From Polytrichum commune (Eukaryota; Streptophyta; Polytrichopsida; Polytrichales; Polytrichaceae): a stretch of DNA of 64,000 bases. Positions 26,700 to 40,300 of this stretch are shown piece after piece. A program made the position numbers and the translations under genes. The stretch lies in contig OX485803.1 in the NCBI GenBank assembly GCA_950295325.1, forward strand, positions 1,240,001-1,304,000, written 5' to 3'. Position 1 is the stretch's first letter. Each line of letters begins with the position of its first letter. The notes beneath the pieces are model-generated. The model ran no database searches, was not told the origin of the DNA, and saw only the letters and a program-made list of their open reading frames with translations.

Positions 26700-27899
26700 T
26701 CACAATAATTTGGGCTTTGGAAGAATGCTTGTCAAATGTAAGTGTCTAATCCTGAGAATTGAAAGTTTGAGCTTTAGTGTCAAGGAGGCCTAAGTGTCCA
26801 TTATAGGCTTAATTATTCCTAACATCAAATTACACATGCGACGACTCCAATGGTATGGTGGTATGGTGGCCTAAGGTTTCGTGCCACATGATCCCAGGTT
26901 TACTTAGACCCTTGTATGAACCAGTGAAAGTCCTATGTGTTCTCTTCCACGAGGTTCTCTTGTTTGGTCAAGGTATGGTGTGCCCAAAAAAGGGACCCTA
27001 AACCGCTTTCCTTTTTGTATCCCACTTGACGAGCATTGACCTTCATAGCACATTCGGTAGCCTAAGGAAAAACTTGATTTTAAATCACTTGATCACAGGT
27101 TCTTCAAAACCATTGGCAAAAAAAATAAAAAATGATGGTCCCACAAGCAAAATTATCACAACCCCTTCTTGCCTCATCCTAAAACAATACTGTCGTATGC
27201 TTCCTTGGAGTATTAAAATTTTCACTGTGGCCCCTACTTGAAGAGCTGCTCGGAAGCTTGAATTTGAAATCACATGTCTTGACCCTTCGGCATAAATAGA
27301 GTGTCGGGGAAAGCTTCAGTTAGTATTATAAAAACCCAGACCCTGGACCCACAAACTGAATCTCTGATCTACTTACACACAGAAGTCCTTTTGTACATAG
27401 CTGCCGTGATTCACACTACAAGGAAAGAAGAACAGGAAGCATAAGGTTGGATTCCCAACAAATGTGCTCATAAACTCTGAGTAGTATTCTGGACTAGGCA
27501 AATCAGAAGAAAGAACATGCAAACAACTTCTCCAACCAATAGGTGGTCTGGTAATAGTATAGCACATAGTTTCATTGGCATTGAAGTAGCCCTAAAGCGG
27601 CTTGAACTCCCCCCCCTGTATTTGACCCAAACCAAATTGCGGCTCTTATTCCTTCATACCAAAGAACTGAACTATTCAACTCACAAAAGTCCATGCACAA
27701 TTTTGACGAAATCAGAGGTCCGCGGCAAATCAAGGTCCAAATGTTTTAGTGGTAAAGAGGTAGCTGACATAAACTTATGAACTCCCTCCAACTCTCACTA
27801 ACCATGTATATATGCGCAATGACAGGTGCCAAACAGTCCACACAACTTGAAAGACTTAATAGTCAAAATTTAAATTTGGAAATCTGGCAATCTTTGTGA
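26700..27899. other. Intergenic stretch downstream of the ATRX gene
   Basis: No coding exon or repeat with defined ends is recognised. A phrase at 26850-26870 repeats ggtatggtggtatggtgg. Confidence 0.45.
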
Positions 27900-28365
27900 C
27901 AATAGATACAGAAACACAAGTAAATGGAGTGGGATGCCAATACTAGAAAACAATGTTGTACAAAATCGCGGGCACTATAATCTAATGCCCCAGGAAAAGT
28001 GCTGGTATAAATGGTGGCTTAAAGTGTTACAAATAAGGAAAATAAACCATAAAGAAACCTGAAATGGGAGAAGCTTATCTCCCAATTCCGATTGACAGGC
28101 ATTTTTAGTTTCTGATGCTTATGGCCAAGCTGAACTACCAAATTCCGGATTCCAACCTCTTGAAAACCTCTAGAGCAGATTTTCAGTGGAGGACTACAAT
28201 CTCCAGCAGGCCAAGGAATAATCCACTTCAAATTTATCATCGATGATGATGCCAAAATTTACTCTTGATGCGCTGAAGAGGTAGGTATGCCCGAGTATGC
28301 CAGGATACTGCCGTGTCGCAAAAGATAAATCTAAATGAGGAAAAATAAGAGGCATGATCTACCTA
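27900..28365 (-). other. Probable 3' UTR of the ATRX gene
   Basis: This sequence directly follows the ATRX stop codon in the direction of transcription. It has no convincing coding content; a short open frame at 28019-28255 shows no recognisable protein. The polyadenylation site was not identified, so the left boundary is arbitrary. Confidence 0.35.
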
Positions 28366-31300
28366 CTATGACCTTTTGAGAGTTTCCCATGTAATGATTT
28401 CATTGCAAATTCCACATATCGTACTTGAACCTGCTTTGATCTCTTCTGCTTGGAGCTGCCTCACATGAGTCAGAGGCGCACAGCGAGATGACTTCCCTTG
28501 CGCAGGTGCAGAAGATTGTGGGTTGCTGGAGGTATTATATGCTGGTGAAGGAAAAGTATATACAGGCAGTGGGGTATTTGGAGCTGCACTGGAAGAAATT
28601 GGTGGCGGATTTGAAGGTTGGGGTGCCCCTGCAATTGGGGCAACAACCGGGGCCATCCAATCTGGGCCTTCTTGCTGAAAGGATTCCCAGGCAGCACTTT
28701 GCTCCTCTTTCGAAAGTTTTTCATCTTCCAAATCCTCCAGCAACGGCTCATGTTCATGGTACCTCAAAATCCACCTTCCCAACACCAAAACTCTGGTCAG
28801 AGAATTTTCCAATTTGCTAGAATATTGAACATTTTTTAATGCATTGAGAATCTGACAAGATAGAGTTCTCCTATAACTCAATGGGACTTCTCATCAGGAG
28901 TTAGCACCCGTTGAGTTTCCATTGGTTGTTTTCATATACCATGAATAAATTTCTTTCCACTTGTGATGCGTGATTGGAGGTAGTCTTTGAATTTGAATAA
29001 AGAGTTCATTGACAACCAAACTCATTTTAGCACCTCTTGAAATGCCAAAATGGGTTTGACACTCAATGAATCGATATAGATTGTCCTTTGTTCACACCTC
29101 AACACTGCCCCCACACATGCACCACAAACTTGCCAAACATGTAAGTTGTTGTATGCAAAACTACAACCACTAAGACATATACAAAGCCATCTAGTGCCAT
29201 TCTAAATAATTGGATGTACATTACAACAGTATTGCTTATTAAGATGGATTGTCAAAATGTTTGTTTCAAAACTCTTCATCTCAGATCATCTCAGTATTAA
29301 AAAAAAATTGGACACTTCCAGGCTGAATCCCGAGGCTAAAAAATGCCTTTGGTTTGCTGAGAAGTGTTGGCAAGTGCCTAGTCCAAATCACCAGTAGGTA
29401 ATAGAGTTATCCTTCAATTCAAAGGTACTTTATGTCGGGACTTGGTTGTTTTGCATATAACAACTTCCATGTTTGATAAGTTTTTGGTGCATGTTTGAAG
29501 GTTATGCAGAGGTTCAAACAAAGGCCATTCTATATTGGTTCGTTGAGGGTCAAACTCAATGTCGCATGCCAAGAGGTGCTAAAATGAGTTTGGTCCTCAT
29601 TGAACCTCACAAAATAGGATGCTCTTCATTCAAATTCTCAGACTATCTACGCGCATGCACCACAATTGGAATGAAAGTAAATTGATTATGTATGCAAAAC
29701 AACCAATGGAAAACCATGAGGGATCAACTCCTGATGTGAAGTCACATTCAATTAAAGGATACCTCTAATAAACTGAGCCAAGTGCAAAAATAGGTTTTGT
29801 ATGTCTTACTTGGGGCGATATTCGAGAAGCAGTTTTCCCATAATATCATCTTTTGGTGGGGCATCGTCCGGTATTGAGAAGAGTCGTTTGTCAACTTTTG
29901 CAGGTGTTTGAAGTGGGACTCCTCCCTCTTCAGTATGGACCAGTCCAACAGATGTAGAAGGAGCATCTGAGTTTTGAGTTTGTGGAGCTTCTGACTTCCT
30001 AATAATTTCACTGCCTTCTGAGTCAGACTCAGTGGCATCATCATCTAGTACAAATAGAAATTCCAAATCATCTTCAACAAAGTATCTTCCAACTTGATGC
30101 TCATCAAGAACTCTTGCGGCCAGACCCTCTTTTGCCACCTGAAAATATCAGTCATGTGTGAGGCATCCACCAGATCTCTTGAAAACTGAGGTGCAGAGGT
30201 TTCTCATTGAGCAACCAAGAAAATATATAACAAGGTGTTGACAATTACACCTGTTTACTGGCAAACTATAAAATTAAAGTTGAATGCTGACATAACATTG
30301 TGATGAATAGATTTAGCTTTTTAACAATATAGATTATAGAGCAAAGGAAATGTCATTCATGCACCTGACGATTGTAGATCTTCTCTTCCATTGTTCCAGA
30401 GGCAAGTAACCTGTAGGCATAGACAGGCTTTGTCTGCCCAAATCTGAGAGTACAAAGTCAGTTAGGAGCAGACATTAAAAAATTATTGTAGAATTGAATT
30501 CCACATGGCACTCATTATTTGTATACCAGAATTTTATCTACCTGTGAACATCACCAAAGCTATGTACTAGTAAGTTGTGAGATAACCAAAAAAAATTCTG
30601 TTTGATCAGTGATGCATTGGTCAAGCCTGATAAGCATGAGGGAATTTGAGAGAAATAGGTGTACTATTAGTAGATAATTGCAAGATTCTATAGAAAGAAG
30701 TCCATAGAGTGGAAGTTGCCTGCTACATGACTACCTCACAAATTGACGCTAGAATTTACTCTGTTGAGAATATGGGTGCGAAAGGTTCAAAACGAAAAGT
30801 TGTGCCAGGAAACATAACCTAGAGATATTGGAACAGACTTCTTTAGCAATCCACTTTACTCCACAACTTAAACACAATTTATTCACTTATATCTAATGGC
30901 TAGCACAATAGAGTTAGGGAGTTTTGCCCTACTTTTGGTGAATTGAAGCAGAGGCATTCAACTTTGGACAAGAGAGATGGTTATATAAAACTGAACTCCT
31001 CAAACTCACAAGTGCTGTAAAGAGTTTTTTATATACCCATCTTTGGCCAAAATCAAACGCCAGTCAAACGCCTTCCCTTTATTTCACCAAAATTGAGGGT
31101 TCCAACACCACTTGAACACTACCGTCTCTCTTGTCCAAAAGTAGAGCAAAACTCCCTACCAAAAGATGAGTTTTTGAGAAACTCCAAGGTTAACATTAAG
31201 GTAGTTAATACTTTTGAGCTGTAAGATGTTTGTAGATCCTCATACCTCCATGCACGAAAGAGTGCCTGCAAGTCATGGGTTGGATTCCAGGAGCCATCAA

Positions 31301-34300
31301 AAATGACGACTCGATTCGCAGCTGGTAAGTTGATGCCCAAAGACCCAGCTCGAGTGGAAATGAGGACGCACTGGACAGAGGTATTGTCAGGGTCATTGAA
31401 TGATTCAACAAGCTCCTGCCTCGCCTTTGCTGACGTCTGCCCATCTAGCCTGAAAAATTAAAACCGGACTTGATCAGAAACCTTTTTCATAATTAGACCA
31501 AGCTCAAGTCAGCTCTAAGCTAAAACCATTAAAAGTTTGGGGCCCAGAACATAACAGGTGAGACTGAGGAAGGAGGAATAAGATTAAGTTCAAGACTCAA
31601 AAGACAGTTCCGGGCAGTAAGGCAGAGGGTGCTAAAAACCAACACACTAAAATCTTGCACAATAAGTACATATTGATTCTGAGAGTGTCTACCACTTTAA
31701 TATCAAGCTCACCTAACGGTTTTGGGTAATCTACCAAGAAGACTTTGAAACCCTTCGCATACGAAATCCAAAGATGGCATACTTGGTGCGTTTTAAGTGA
31801 CGGTTTTAGGAGTTGGGATTTGAAACGGAAAAATCTCTCCTATATATGAGGTACCAAGGAGTCCACCCCACATTACTAATGTTGGTAGCACCAGAAACAT
31901 TTTCCACTGGGTAGCTTCTTACCTGTACCAATCGCGGTTTTTCCTCCAATTGCCCCTGAACCCATGATAACAAGGGGTATTTTCCAAGAATTTCTCAATG
32001 AGGTCCAACGTGTGCAATGATTGGCTGAACACCAGGGCCTTGTCATGCCTTTGGGAGCTCACAGACAGAATTTTCATCAGAATTACCATTTTTCCACTAA
32101 ATTCTACTGATTCACGTGGCTGCCCCTCCATTATTTCCCTCCACCATCCTGCTTTGTCAGCCTGTTGTATCCACAGAGTGCAAGCAAATGGCAAGTAACG
32201 CATTAGTTAGGGATTGCTTAAGTAGATTCCATGACAGGATAAACAATTTAGAGCAAGTTGTCTCCATGCCTCCATATTGTATTACATTGATCAGAATAAA
32301 TCAGACCAGCAGAGGGGGTTGAGTTACACACATCATATGGTTCACCATTTCCTCGGCTAAGGTTGCGGACAACGTTGGAGGGCTTGTACTTTCCTTCTGC
32401 AAAAACCAAATATACAAACGCTCAATAAAACACAATTGTAGCAGCCAGAAAGGTGCAATTTCGACACCTGCTAAGTTAGAGGGTGCTAACACCGTCACTT
32501 TAAGAGCTGAATATAGCTACTTTACTCAAGTTTACAGGAAAAAATGTCTCTTATTAGCAATTGAAAGGATATTGGAACGCACCAAAGCATGCCTTCTTTG
32601 GAATCCCCATGCAAAAGTCATGAGGGGTTCAAAGTTTTATTGAAAGATTACCCAAAAACATTATGGGAGCCTCATGTTAAGGTGGTGAACATTCTCAGAA
32701 TCAATATGTACTTACTATTCAAGATTTTAGGGTGTTGGTTTAAGGTGGGGGTATTGGATTTAGCACCCTCTACCTTCCATGTCTACCCTCCTTCACATAC
32801 ACTTTGCACACATATACACATATCCTCTAAGGCTGGAAAAATAAACTTAAAATCTTGCTGATAAAAGAAGACCTTTTGAAATGAGATTAAGAAGCGAGAG
32901 ATTATTGAGTGAATGATTTGAGCAAATTTAGTTCACCTTTAGGTATTTCTTCTCCACCACCCACGTCAGCATTATCATTGAGGATAATGACACCTCCATC
33001 AAGGTCACCATTGGGCACCTCAACTACATCAGGTACATCATCATCAATGTCCACTGTAAAGTTCTCAACATCATCTTCCTTGCGCAAGTCTTTTTCCTCT
33101 TGAGCAAGTAAAAGCAAATCAGGATGGTTCCAGATCTGCACAATGTAGAACTATCGTGAGCAAAGGATAACCAGTAAACTACAACCTCAAAATTGAGAGG
33201 CCATATGGCAGGCCTTTCATAAGCTGTGAGAAACTTAAGTGGTGGGGATTAACAAGGTAAGCAGGCCTTAAATGGACACTGTAAGCTCTGCGCCCACTTC
33301 TCCTAGGATGTGTAAAATGCAATTCACACAAGATGCTTGCAATCTCCTAATTGTGTATGCAGCTACTTGCCTTATAATTTTTGAAGTTCATACAAATATG
33401 ATATTCATTATCAAAGTGAAGATTTTCATGGACATTAAATGGTCATACAGCACTCCCCCCTCCTCCCCCAAATTATGTTGCCTATTGAGCCTAGAATGGT
33501 TCAATAGTCCAACCTCTTTTAAATACATGTCTTTTTGTTGTCCGTTCTTACATCCACACCTAATTACACACCACTTCAATCTAGCTGCAAAAGGCCCACT
33601 TACTGTGTATGACAAAACCCAAATTTGTCAGTAATATACAACCAAAGTAAATAAGTTGAGACTTGCGCACCTTAGCCAATGTATGATAAGCTTCAAAGAG
33701 GAAGCTTTTGCCACTCTGCTTCACTAAGGTCCCATTCTGCAATCCATAAGTTTCCAGGAATTTCAAGTAAAGCGCTCTTTGCAGGGGAGACAGCCGCACT
33801 GAAATTACATAAACACACTTGGATGGCAGTTCGTCTTTCAAGACACTCATTGTTTTCCGTTGAACAAAACCCTGCAACTGCTTGTGTAGTACATGAGCGC
33901 GGTGCTTCATGATCTTCACATCCTTTGTCGTCGAATCAGCACGCTGGCCATTCTCAATGGGATTTTGGAACCTGAAATTAAAAATTGGTGTACACCCTAT
34001 CAGATTTTCTGTTAAGCCATCCCGCACTAAAAAAAAGTTTCTAATATCCTAACAACAAATATGCCACTAGTGACACATGTAGGGTAAATATATAACCTTC
34101 TTTTGAAAGATGGGGCTGGCCCCAAAAACCCTTCTCTCACAAAATCAACCATCTGCAGCCAATGGAACAAATTTGTGACACATTAAAAATGAGCAAAAAG
34201 TATCTAGGAAATCTTTATTACAGGAGTTGCAAAGAAAGTACGAAGCTTCAGGTCCAATAATAGAGAATCACAAAACACAACATCACTTGATTCAGATCAA

Positions 34301-34348
34301 CACACTCATACAATTATACTCCACTAACAAAGGGGGACATTCATTGAA

Positions 34349-34399
<51 letters not shown>

Positions 34400-37300
34400 T
34401 CCTAGAAAGGCCAGATTGGATCACTTACGCAGTAGTACTCCATTAGGTTGTTCTGCAATGGAGATCCAGTTAAAGCTATTCGGCGATGTGTTCGCACTTG
34501 CCTTAATGCCTGTGTAATATCTGCCTTCCGATTCTTGATCATATGTGCCTCATCACAAACAAGAATATCTGGCCCTGGATGCTGCAAATTCAACACATTC
34601 AACACAAGATGCATTTTGCAAAATGTAATAAAATGTTTTCTACTAGATACCAGTAACCAGTGAATAGAATACTAATATCAGGAGAGAGAACAGATCTACA
34701 GATTGAAGAGTAACATAGGTGAATAAATTTCAAGTGATAAACCAGAGAGAAGCAACAGAGATCAAAATCACCAATGAATCACAAGAGAAGTAAACAAGAA
34801 TCTAAATGGAATAAGGTGAATGCAGAAGATTTCCCACAGCTAATTTAAGATTAACTATGGCTCCAAAACAGAAGCCATTTCCAATGTAATCCAAGCAGAA
34901 CATGTCCATAATCCCACTACAAAATTTTCAAATAAAAGGCTGCCAGCACAATAATAAAACACAAATTACCTGAAGGCAAAGACATAAATCATCCCGAATA
35001 GATTTCTCTTTGATAGTCTTGCCCATTGACAAGTTGCGAAAAGCTGTGTAGCCAATAAGCATCACTCCACCACACTTGTGCCATCTACTCAGCAATTTTG
35101 CTCGCTTAAAATTGTCCCTGTTATCATGTGTATTAGAATCTTCATCTCCATAAACTCAAGATCTAACACAAGCCATACATAATGTGAAGGAAACTCTGTG
35201 ATGTATACAACAAATTAAAAGATAATGAGGAGGGAAGACTTTAGATTCTCATTTTCTATCAATAAGTTGAAAATATTAGCAGAAGGCATGGAGAAATAGA
35301 ATTTGGACTCTTAGTCATGTCATTGTCTTTGTGGAATATGAAAACACAATGACCTAATTGTAACTAATTCGTGAAACACTACATAATTTCTGTCTCATAC
35401 TGTTCCCATTGCTAAAGCATAGCCTTTAGAGTGAACAAGGAGAGACTACCGTAGTGTGCTTCCTGCTTCAGCTTTTACTGTATGATAATGCTTGATATGT
35501 TGCCATAAGGCAGGATTACATTGCATGAGACACATCCAAGATCCACATGGAAATTATAGTTCATTACAAGACTAACCTGGAAACATCCTCAAGCATATAC
35601 ACAGCAATAGGTTTCTCATCAGGAGGCTGCCATTTCCCAAATTCACTGCGCCAATTATGTAACACATTAACTGGCACTACAATCAGCACTGTTTGAAGGC
35701 CCAAATTAGCTCTCTTCAGCACAGTATGTATGAAAGCAATCACCTGTACACACAGCAACAGCCACCTTGACCATTAGAGCAGTATCTAACTGAGTCATTC
35801 TTCATTTCTGGCATATAACAAATGACACTCCAAATCCAGCCAAACATTTGGAACAAAAAGAAAGCATTCTCCTAAGTCTTGGGATCAAACTCCTGGTGAA
35901 TTGGCTTAAACATGAGTTTAAGAGCATATCCATTAAGTCACCCAAATTTCCTAAGGCTTAAAGTGACACACTTGAGTTATGTCGGGCTATTAAAACCAGC
36001 TTTCTAGATTGTCATACTAGATGGGTGGGCCCACTAGCCTCACATAGGCCGATTTGGGATTTAGGGTGGCGGATCCCATTCACAAACCATATTTTAGATC
36101 CTACAGTTCTCTCAAAGAATTTGGGATGGTGAGAGGAGGTCCAAGGAGTTTTACCCATATTTCAATATAGGCTACAAAATAGGACAAGCTAACGAGCTCT
36201 AAATACAACATTCTCTAAAAGATGGATAGAACCCACGGTGTCATCCCTCTTTTGAGGAACTTTACACATAACTCTAATACTCAACACAAGATAACATCCC
36301 CATTTTGACATGTAGAATTCCCAAGATACTACTAGAAATTGTTTGACATATAAATGATTCATGAATCTACATTGAAATTATTTCTTGTATTGGTAGGAAC
36401 TTCTTGACAAAAAAGAAGGTAGAAGGAGATGAGTGCAGGACGCATGCCTGCAAGGTCTTGCCCAAGCCCATGCTGTGAGCAAGAATACATCCAAGGCCGT
36501 TAACACCAGATTTAACTTTGCTGACTGATTCAATGCAGTTCTCCCACATGAAACGGAGGCCTGCTAACTGTCATCAAACCATTAATCATCATGCACAACA
36601 ATCATTATTTTCATCATTATCTTTCCCTAAACCAACCTCCTGAGCATTTTGAAGGAACAGGATTTCAAATCAATCCTTAAGTCCCCACAAAATGTTCACT
36701 CCATGCAGACCAAAGTGCCAAAAGTGGAACCATCAATCAGCACCTATTTTCTAGATTACTTCGTGTTGCTTTGTGGGTACTAAAAAAATCCATCCACATG
36801 CAGGAACACTCCACCCATACTATGCATAGTTACAGTTCCATATCAAGGTTTCCCTAACAGAAGAAAATTGAGACAGGGTCCTAGAGTTAGCTTTTAATTA
36901 ACCGAGACTTTTGGTTGGGAGTTGGTTGTTTTGCATACAACACTTTCCATCTTCAGTAAGATTTCAGTGCATGCTTGGAATTGGTGTGGAGGGTTGAACG
37001 AAGAATATTCTATATTATTTTGCTAAGAGCCAAACTCATTTTAGCACCTTTTGGGATGCCAAAATAAGTTTGGGCCTCAATGAACCAATATAGAATGTTT
37101 CACATTCAAACCTCCACCCCAACTCCAAGCATGCACCAAAAACTCACCGAAAAAGGAAAGTGATATATGCAAACAACCAACTCCTCACCAAAAGTCCCAT
37201 TGAATAAAAGGATAACTCTAATAACTACAGAGAATATAGTCACTAGTGTAAGGCAAACTGTTTTTGAAACAGAAGTTACACTAAGCTATAACTTTACTGC

Positions 37301-40300
37301 GGATGTTATTTTTTGTACATGTTATAACCAGCATAGAACCATTGAGTTCATGGTCATGACATTGGAAACCTTCAGTAAAGAGTTAAAGCATTGTGTGACT
37401 TTTGCATGGTAACCCACATTACTAACCATAATCACTGCACATGTCACCATGTCACAACTATTTAGTAGATCCCAGACAGCAACCCAGAAATCAGGACTGG
37501 ATTTGACTTCGTAGCAATTCTAGTATATTAGAGTTATCCTACAATTCACCATGACATTTGGTCAGGAGTTGCTTGTTTTGAATAAAACACCTTCAATATT
37601 TGATAAGTTTTTGGTGCATGCCTGGAGTAGTAGTGTGGAGGTTTGAGCGAAGAACAATTTATATTCATTCAATGAGGGTCAAACTCATTTCAGCATGCCA
37701 AGAGATGCTAAAATAAGGTATGCCTTCAATGGACCAAAATAGGTTGCTCTTCCTTCAAATTCAAAATACTACCCCTGAGGGTGCACCACAAGTGAGAAGA
37801 AATTATTGGTACTGTATTCAAAACAACCAATGGAAACTCCTGGAGAACCAACTCCCAACAAATTAAAGTCCCATCAAATTATAGGATAACTCTATTTTTG
37901 CTAAAAAGGGAACTTACCAAATGCCTGCAAGCTAAAAAAGGAAATGCTCAATTTGTAGAGTAGAACAAACCTGATGTGGACGTAAAACATTAGATATGGA
38001 TGGGGCAATCCTGACAGCCTCTTCATCTTCTTGGCGTGCCTTATTGAGGATATAGCCTTCCTTTGCGATGTCATCCTCATCCATATCAAAAAGCTCTGCA
38101 TTGTAGTGTGCCTGTTGTTTATGGCGATTTGGTTTGACTGGAGTGCCAGTACCATTTGCTCGAGCCTTTGCCTTCCACATTTCAAGTCGTTCTGTTCGTT
38201 CCTGTCCCAGTAAAAAACAAGGGAAATTAGCATCAAAAGAAAAATTAGCAGTCAAGTGTATTGGAGCAGCAGTTTAATTTCCATTCCCTTCAGCAGACTA
38301 ACCCTTAAAGGATGTAGGGGCTTAATGTAAAACATATATACACAATTTCTATGAACGTCTCCAAATTTTTGAATCTTTTTTATTCGATTTGGGAGTTTAC
38401 AACTTCATCTTAGTACATTATTCTATGTCAAGGATAAAACTAAAATAAACAAAAATGTAACATTAATGATCAAAAGAAAAAGCACATATTTGAATCCAAG
38501 GGGCACCCAGGCTGCATATTTGAACCTCAATCTTCTATGACACTAAGGTATTCCAACGATACGTAAAGTGCACTTGCAGAATAAATTGATTTAAGATAGG
38601 GTCACTTCTAAAACAATTAGCTAAAATTGGAAGTATGTAGCTCAAATACACGTTTTCGTGCATGGAGAGGCCCAGATTGAGTTACATTTCAAATTAAGAA
38701 ATGATGTGTATCAATCAACAGGAGACAAAGTTTAATTGCTGAATAGGTAACACGTCCTTACATAGCAGGTGCTCATTTCTACAGAACAAGATTACAGAAG
38801 CTTTGCTATATGCCAGAAAATCCTTCAAATTCAAGCACCATTCAACTGTAAACCAATGCAGAGTGATGAGGATGGACAAATACAAGCCACTCCTGATTGT
38901 CCTCATTGAGACCAGATCACTTTCCTAATGGAGAGGGAGGGGTTGCCAAATACCAGCGAAAGTCAAATGTACCATCAAAATCCAGAAGAATATTATCCAT
39001 AATATGATGAGACTAACTTTCCCCAAAAAAAGGGTCATGAAGATGTCTGTAATCTTGGACAATGTTGCTTTCTCACCTTTTCAAGCGCCAAGAGGCTCTT
39101 GGTCTTTTCGTCCAGTTCTTTGTCATCGAGAACTCTTCGAATATTTCGACGCCCTCTCCTGCTTCAAACAGAACAATTGAGCACACCTGAATAAAAACAT
39201 AACTCTTTGTATTCTTGTTAACCTCCTAAGATATACCAACATTATTCCAAATTTGCAGTCTTCACATTCTCCAACAGAAAGTCGACCTGCTTCACCAGCA
39301 TGAACAATCCATAGCAACACTCTTCTTTCAAAGAGATCAGCAGAGTTCATTTCATGTCAGCAAATTTAGCCTGTCAAGTAGCCTGTCAACAATTTTGAGA
39401 ACAAAGTGGGTACTGACCCTGAATTCTTTCGTCTCATCTTGCCTTCAGTTTCATTCACAAACTCGACATCACTGTCTTGCAACATCTGCGCTTTCATGGC
39501 TTCTTTCACAAGTTTGTACTGCTGGCGTAAGTCATTCAGAGGCTCCTTGTTACAAAAGAAACATTTCCAATCCTCAGTATTGGAAATCTTTTCAAGACCT
39601 TCCTCCCCAAGGTTTCGAACTATACACGCAGTGCAAAAAACTTTATCACAAGATTCACAACAGAGGACGTCACCCCCTTGACCACACCACCGGCACTCAT
39701 CTTCTGACCCATCTTTGTCCTGCACAAAAGAGGACAAAATTAAGACTGCAATTTACTGCAACACTCTGAAACATTCACAACAATTTTCTTGCTTTAACCT
39801 ACTACAACATCATATATGCAAATGAAGTTCACAAGGTCCAGACTTAAGTTTTGAACAACGTACAACTAGGTTTTAGGCTTACGATAAGTTACTTCATTTC
39901 AACACAGATCGATGAGAAAGTCATGGCACCTTGGCCCATGCTGATAACCCTTTCCTTCCAACCTTGAAGTCCGCTTTGGTGATTGTCTTTGCAAATTTCT
40001 TTCGGAAACATAGGAGGTGGAATTGGATTATTCGTTCATATGTAATCCGCAGTACAAAAATCCAATCGGATCAATGTTTGGTCCAGGTTATATGTACTAA
40101 AATATTATTCCAGATCAAAACATCTTGTTGAAGTTGAACAATAACTGGACAGAATTTTCTTATATAGGTGTTGAAGCAACAACTTATGGAGAGATTAGTT
40201 TCACAAGTTTCACAACATCCCTGAAATCACCTGGTTAAGTCAAATAAAGCCCAGAGGAATAAGGTGACCTTGACAATACTGAAAAGAGAATCAATGCCAT

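Larger units (their letters stand above)
28366..30138 (-). other. ATRX: ATRX exons 28-29: C-terminal tail and stop codon
   Basis: Exon 28 contains post-helicase sequence ([20 protein letters not shown]) followed by an acidic, Ser-rich stretch. Exon 29 contains [20 protein letters not shown], which resembles the conserved YHEHE segment of other plant ATRX proteins. It then has a Pro/Ser/Ala-rich stretch and a terminal C-x2-C (TICGICNE) before TGA at 28366. Two in-frame acceptors, 18 nt apart (exon high end 28792 or 28774), are possible for exon 29. I used 28792, whose upstream sequence looks more like a normal 3' splice site. Confidence 0.82.
30365..32161 (-). other. ATRX: ATRX exons 25-27: SNF2 helicase lobe 2
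   Basis: Exon 25 holds the lobe 2 entry ([19 protein letters not shown]). Exon 26 holds [18 protein letters not shown], the [21 protein letters not shown] motif V block and [17 protein letters not shown]. Exon 27 completes motif VI ([20 protein letters not shown]). The arginine-containing RAWRFGQ motif is intact, so both lobes look functional. Exons 22-24, between the lobes, add an acidic insert (about residue 1320-1375). Confidence 0.92.
34097..36567 (-). other. ATRX: ATRX exons 17-21: SNF2 ATPase lobe 1
   Basis: Exon 17 encodes the start of the ATPase core ([11 protein letters not shown]) and motif [11 protein letters not shown]. Exon 18 continues with VIAFIHTV and motif Ia ([12 protein letters not shown]). 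Exon 20 has motif [12 protein letters not shown], and motif [13 protein letters not shown]. Exon 21 has [11 protein letters not shown]. All catalytic motifs expected for ATP binding and hydrolysis are intact. The exon 17/18 join requires a GC donor at 36447-36446; see the findings. Confidence 0.92.

Noticed and set aside
36367..36549. Read-through of exon 17 into the intron as a coding extension
   Set aside because: The extension ends in a stop and breaks the conserved GLGKTLQ-VIAF order. Splicing is the better explanation.
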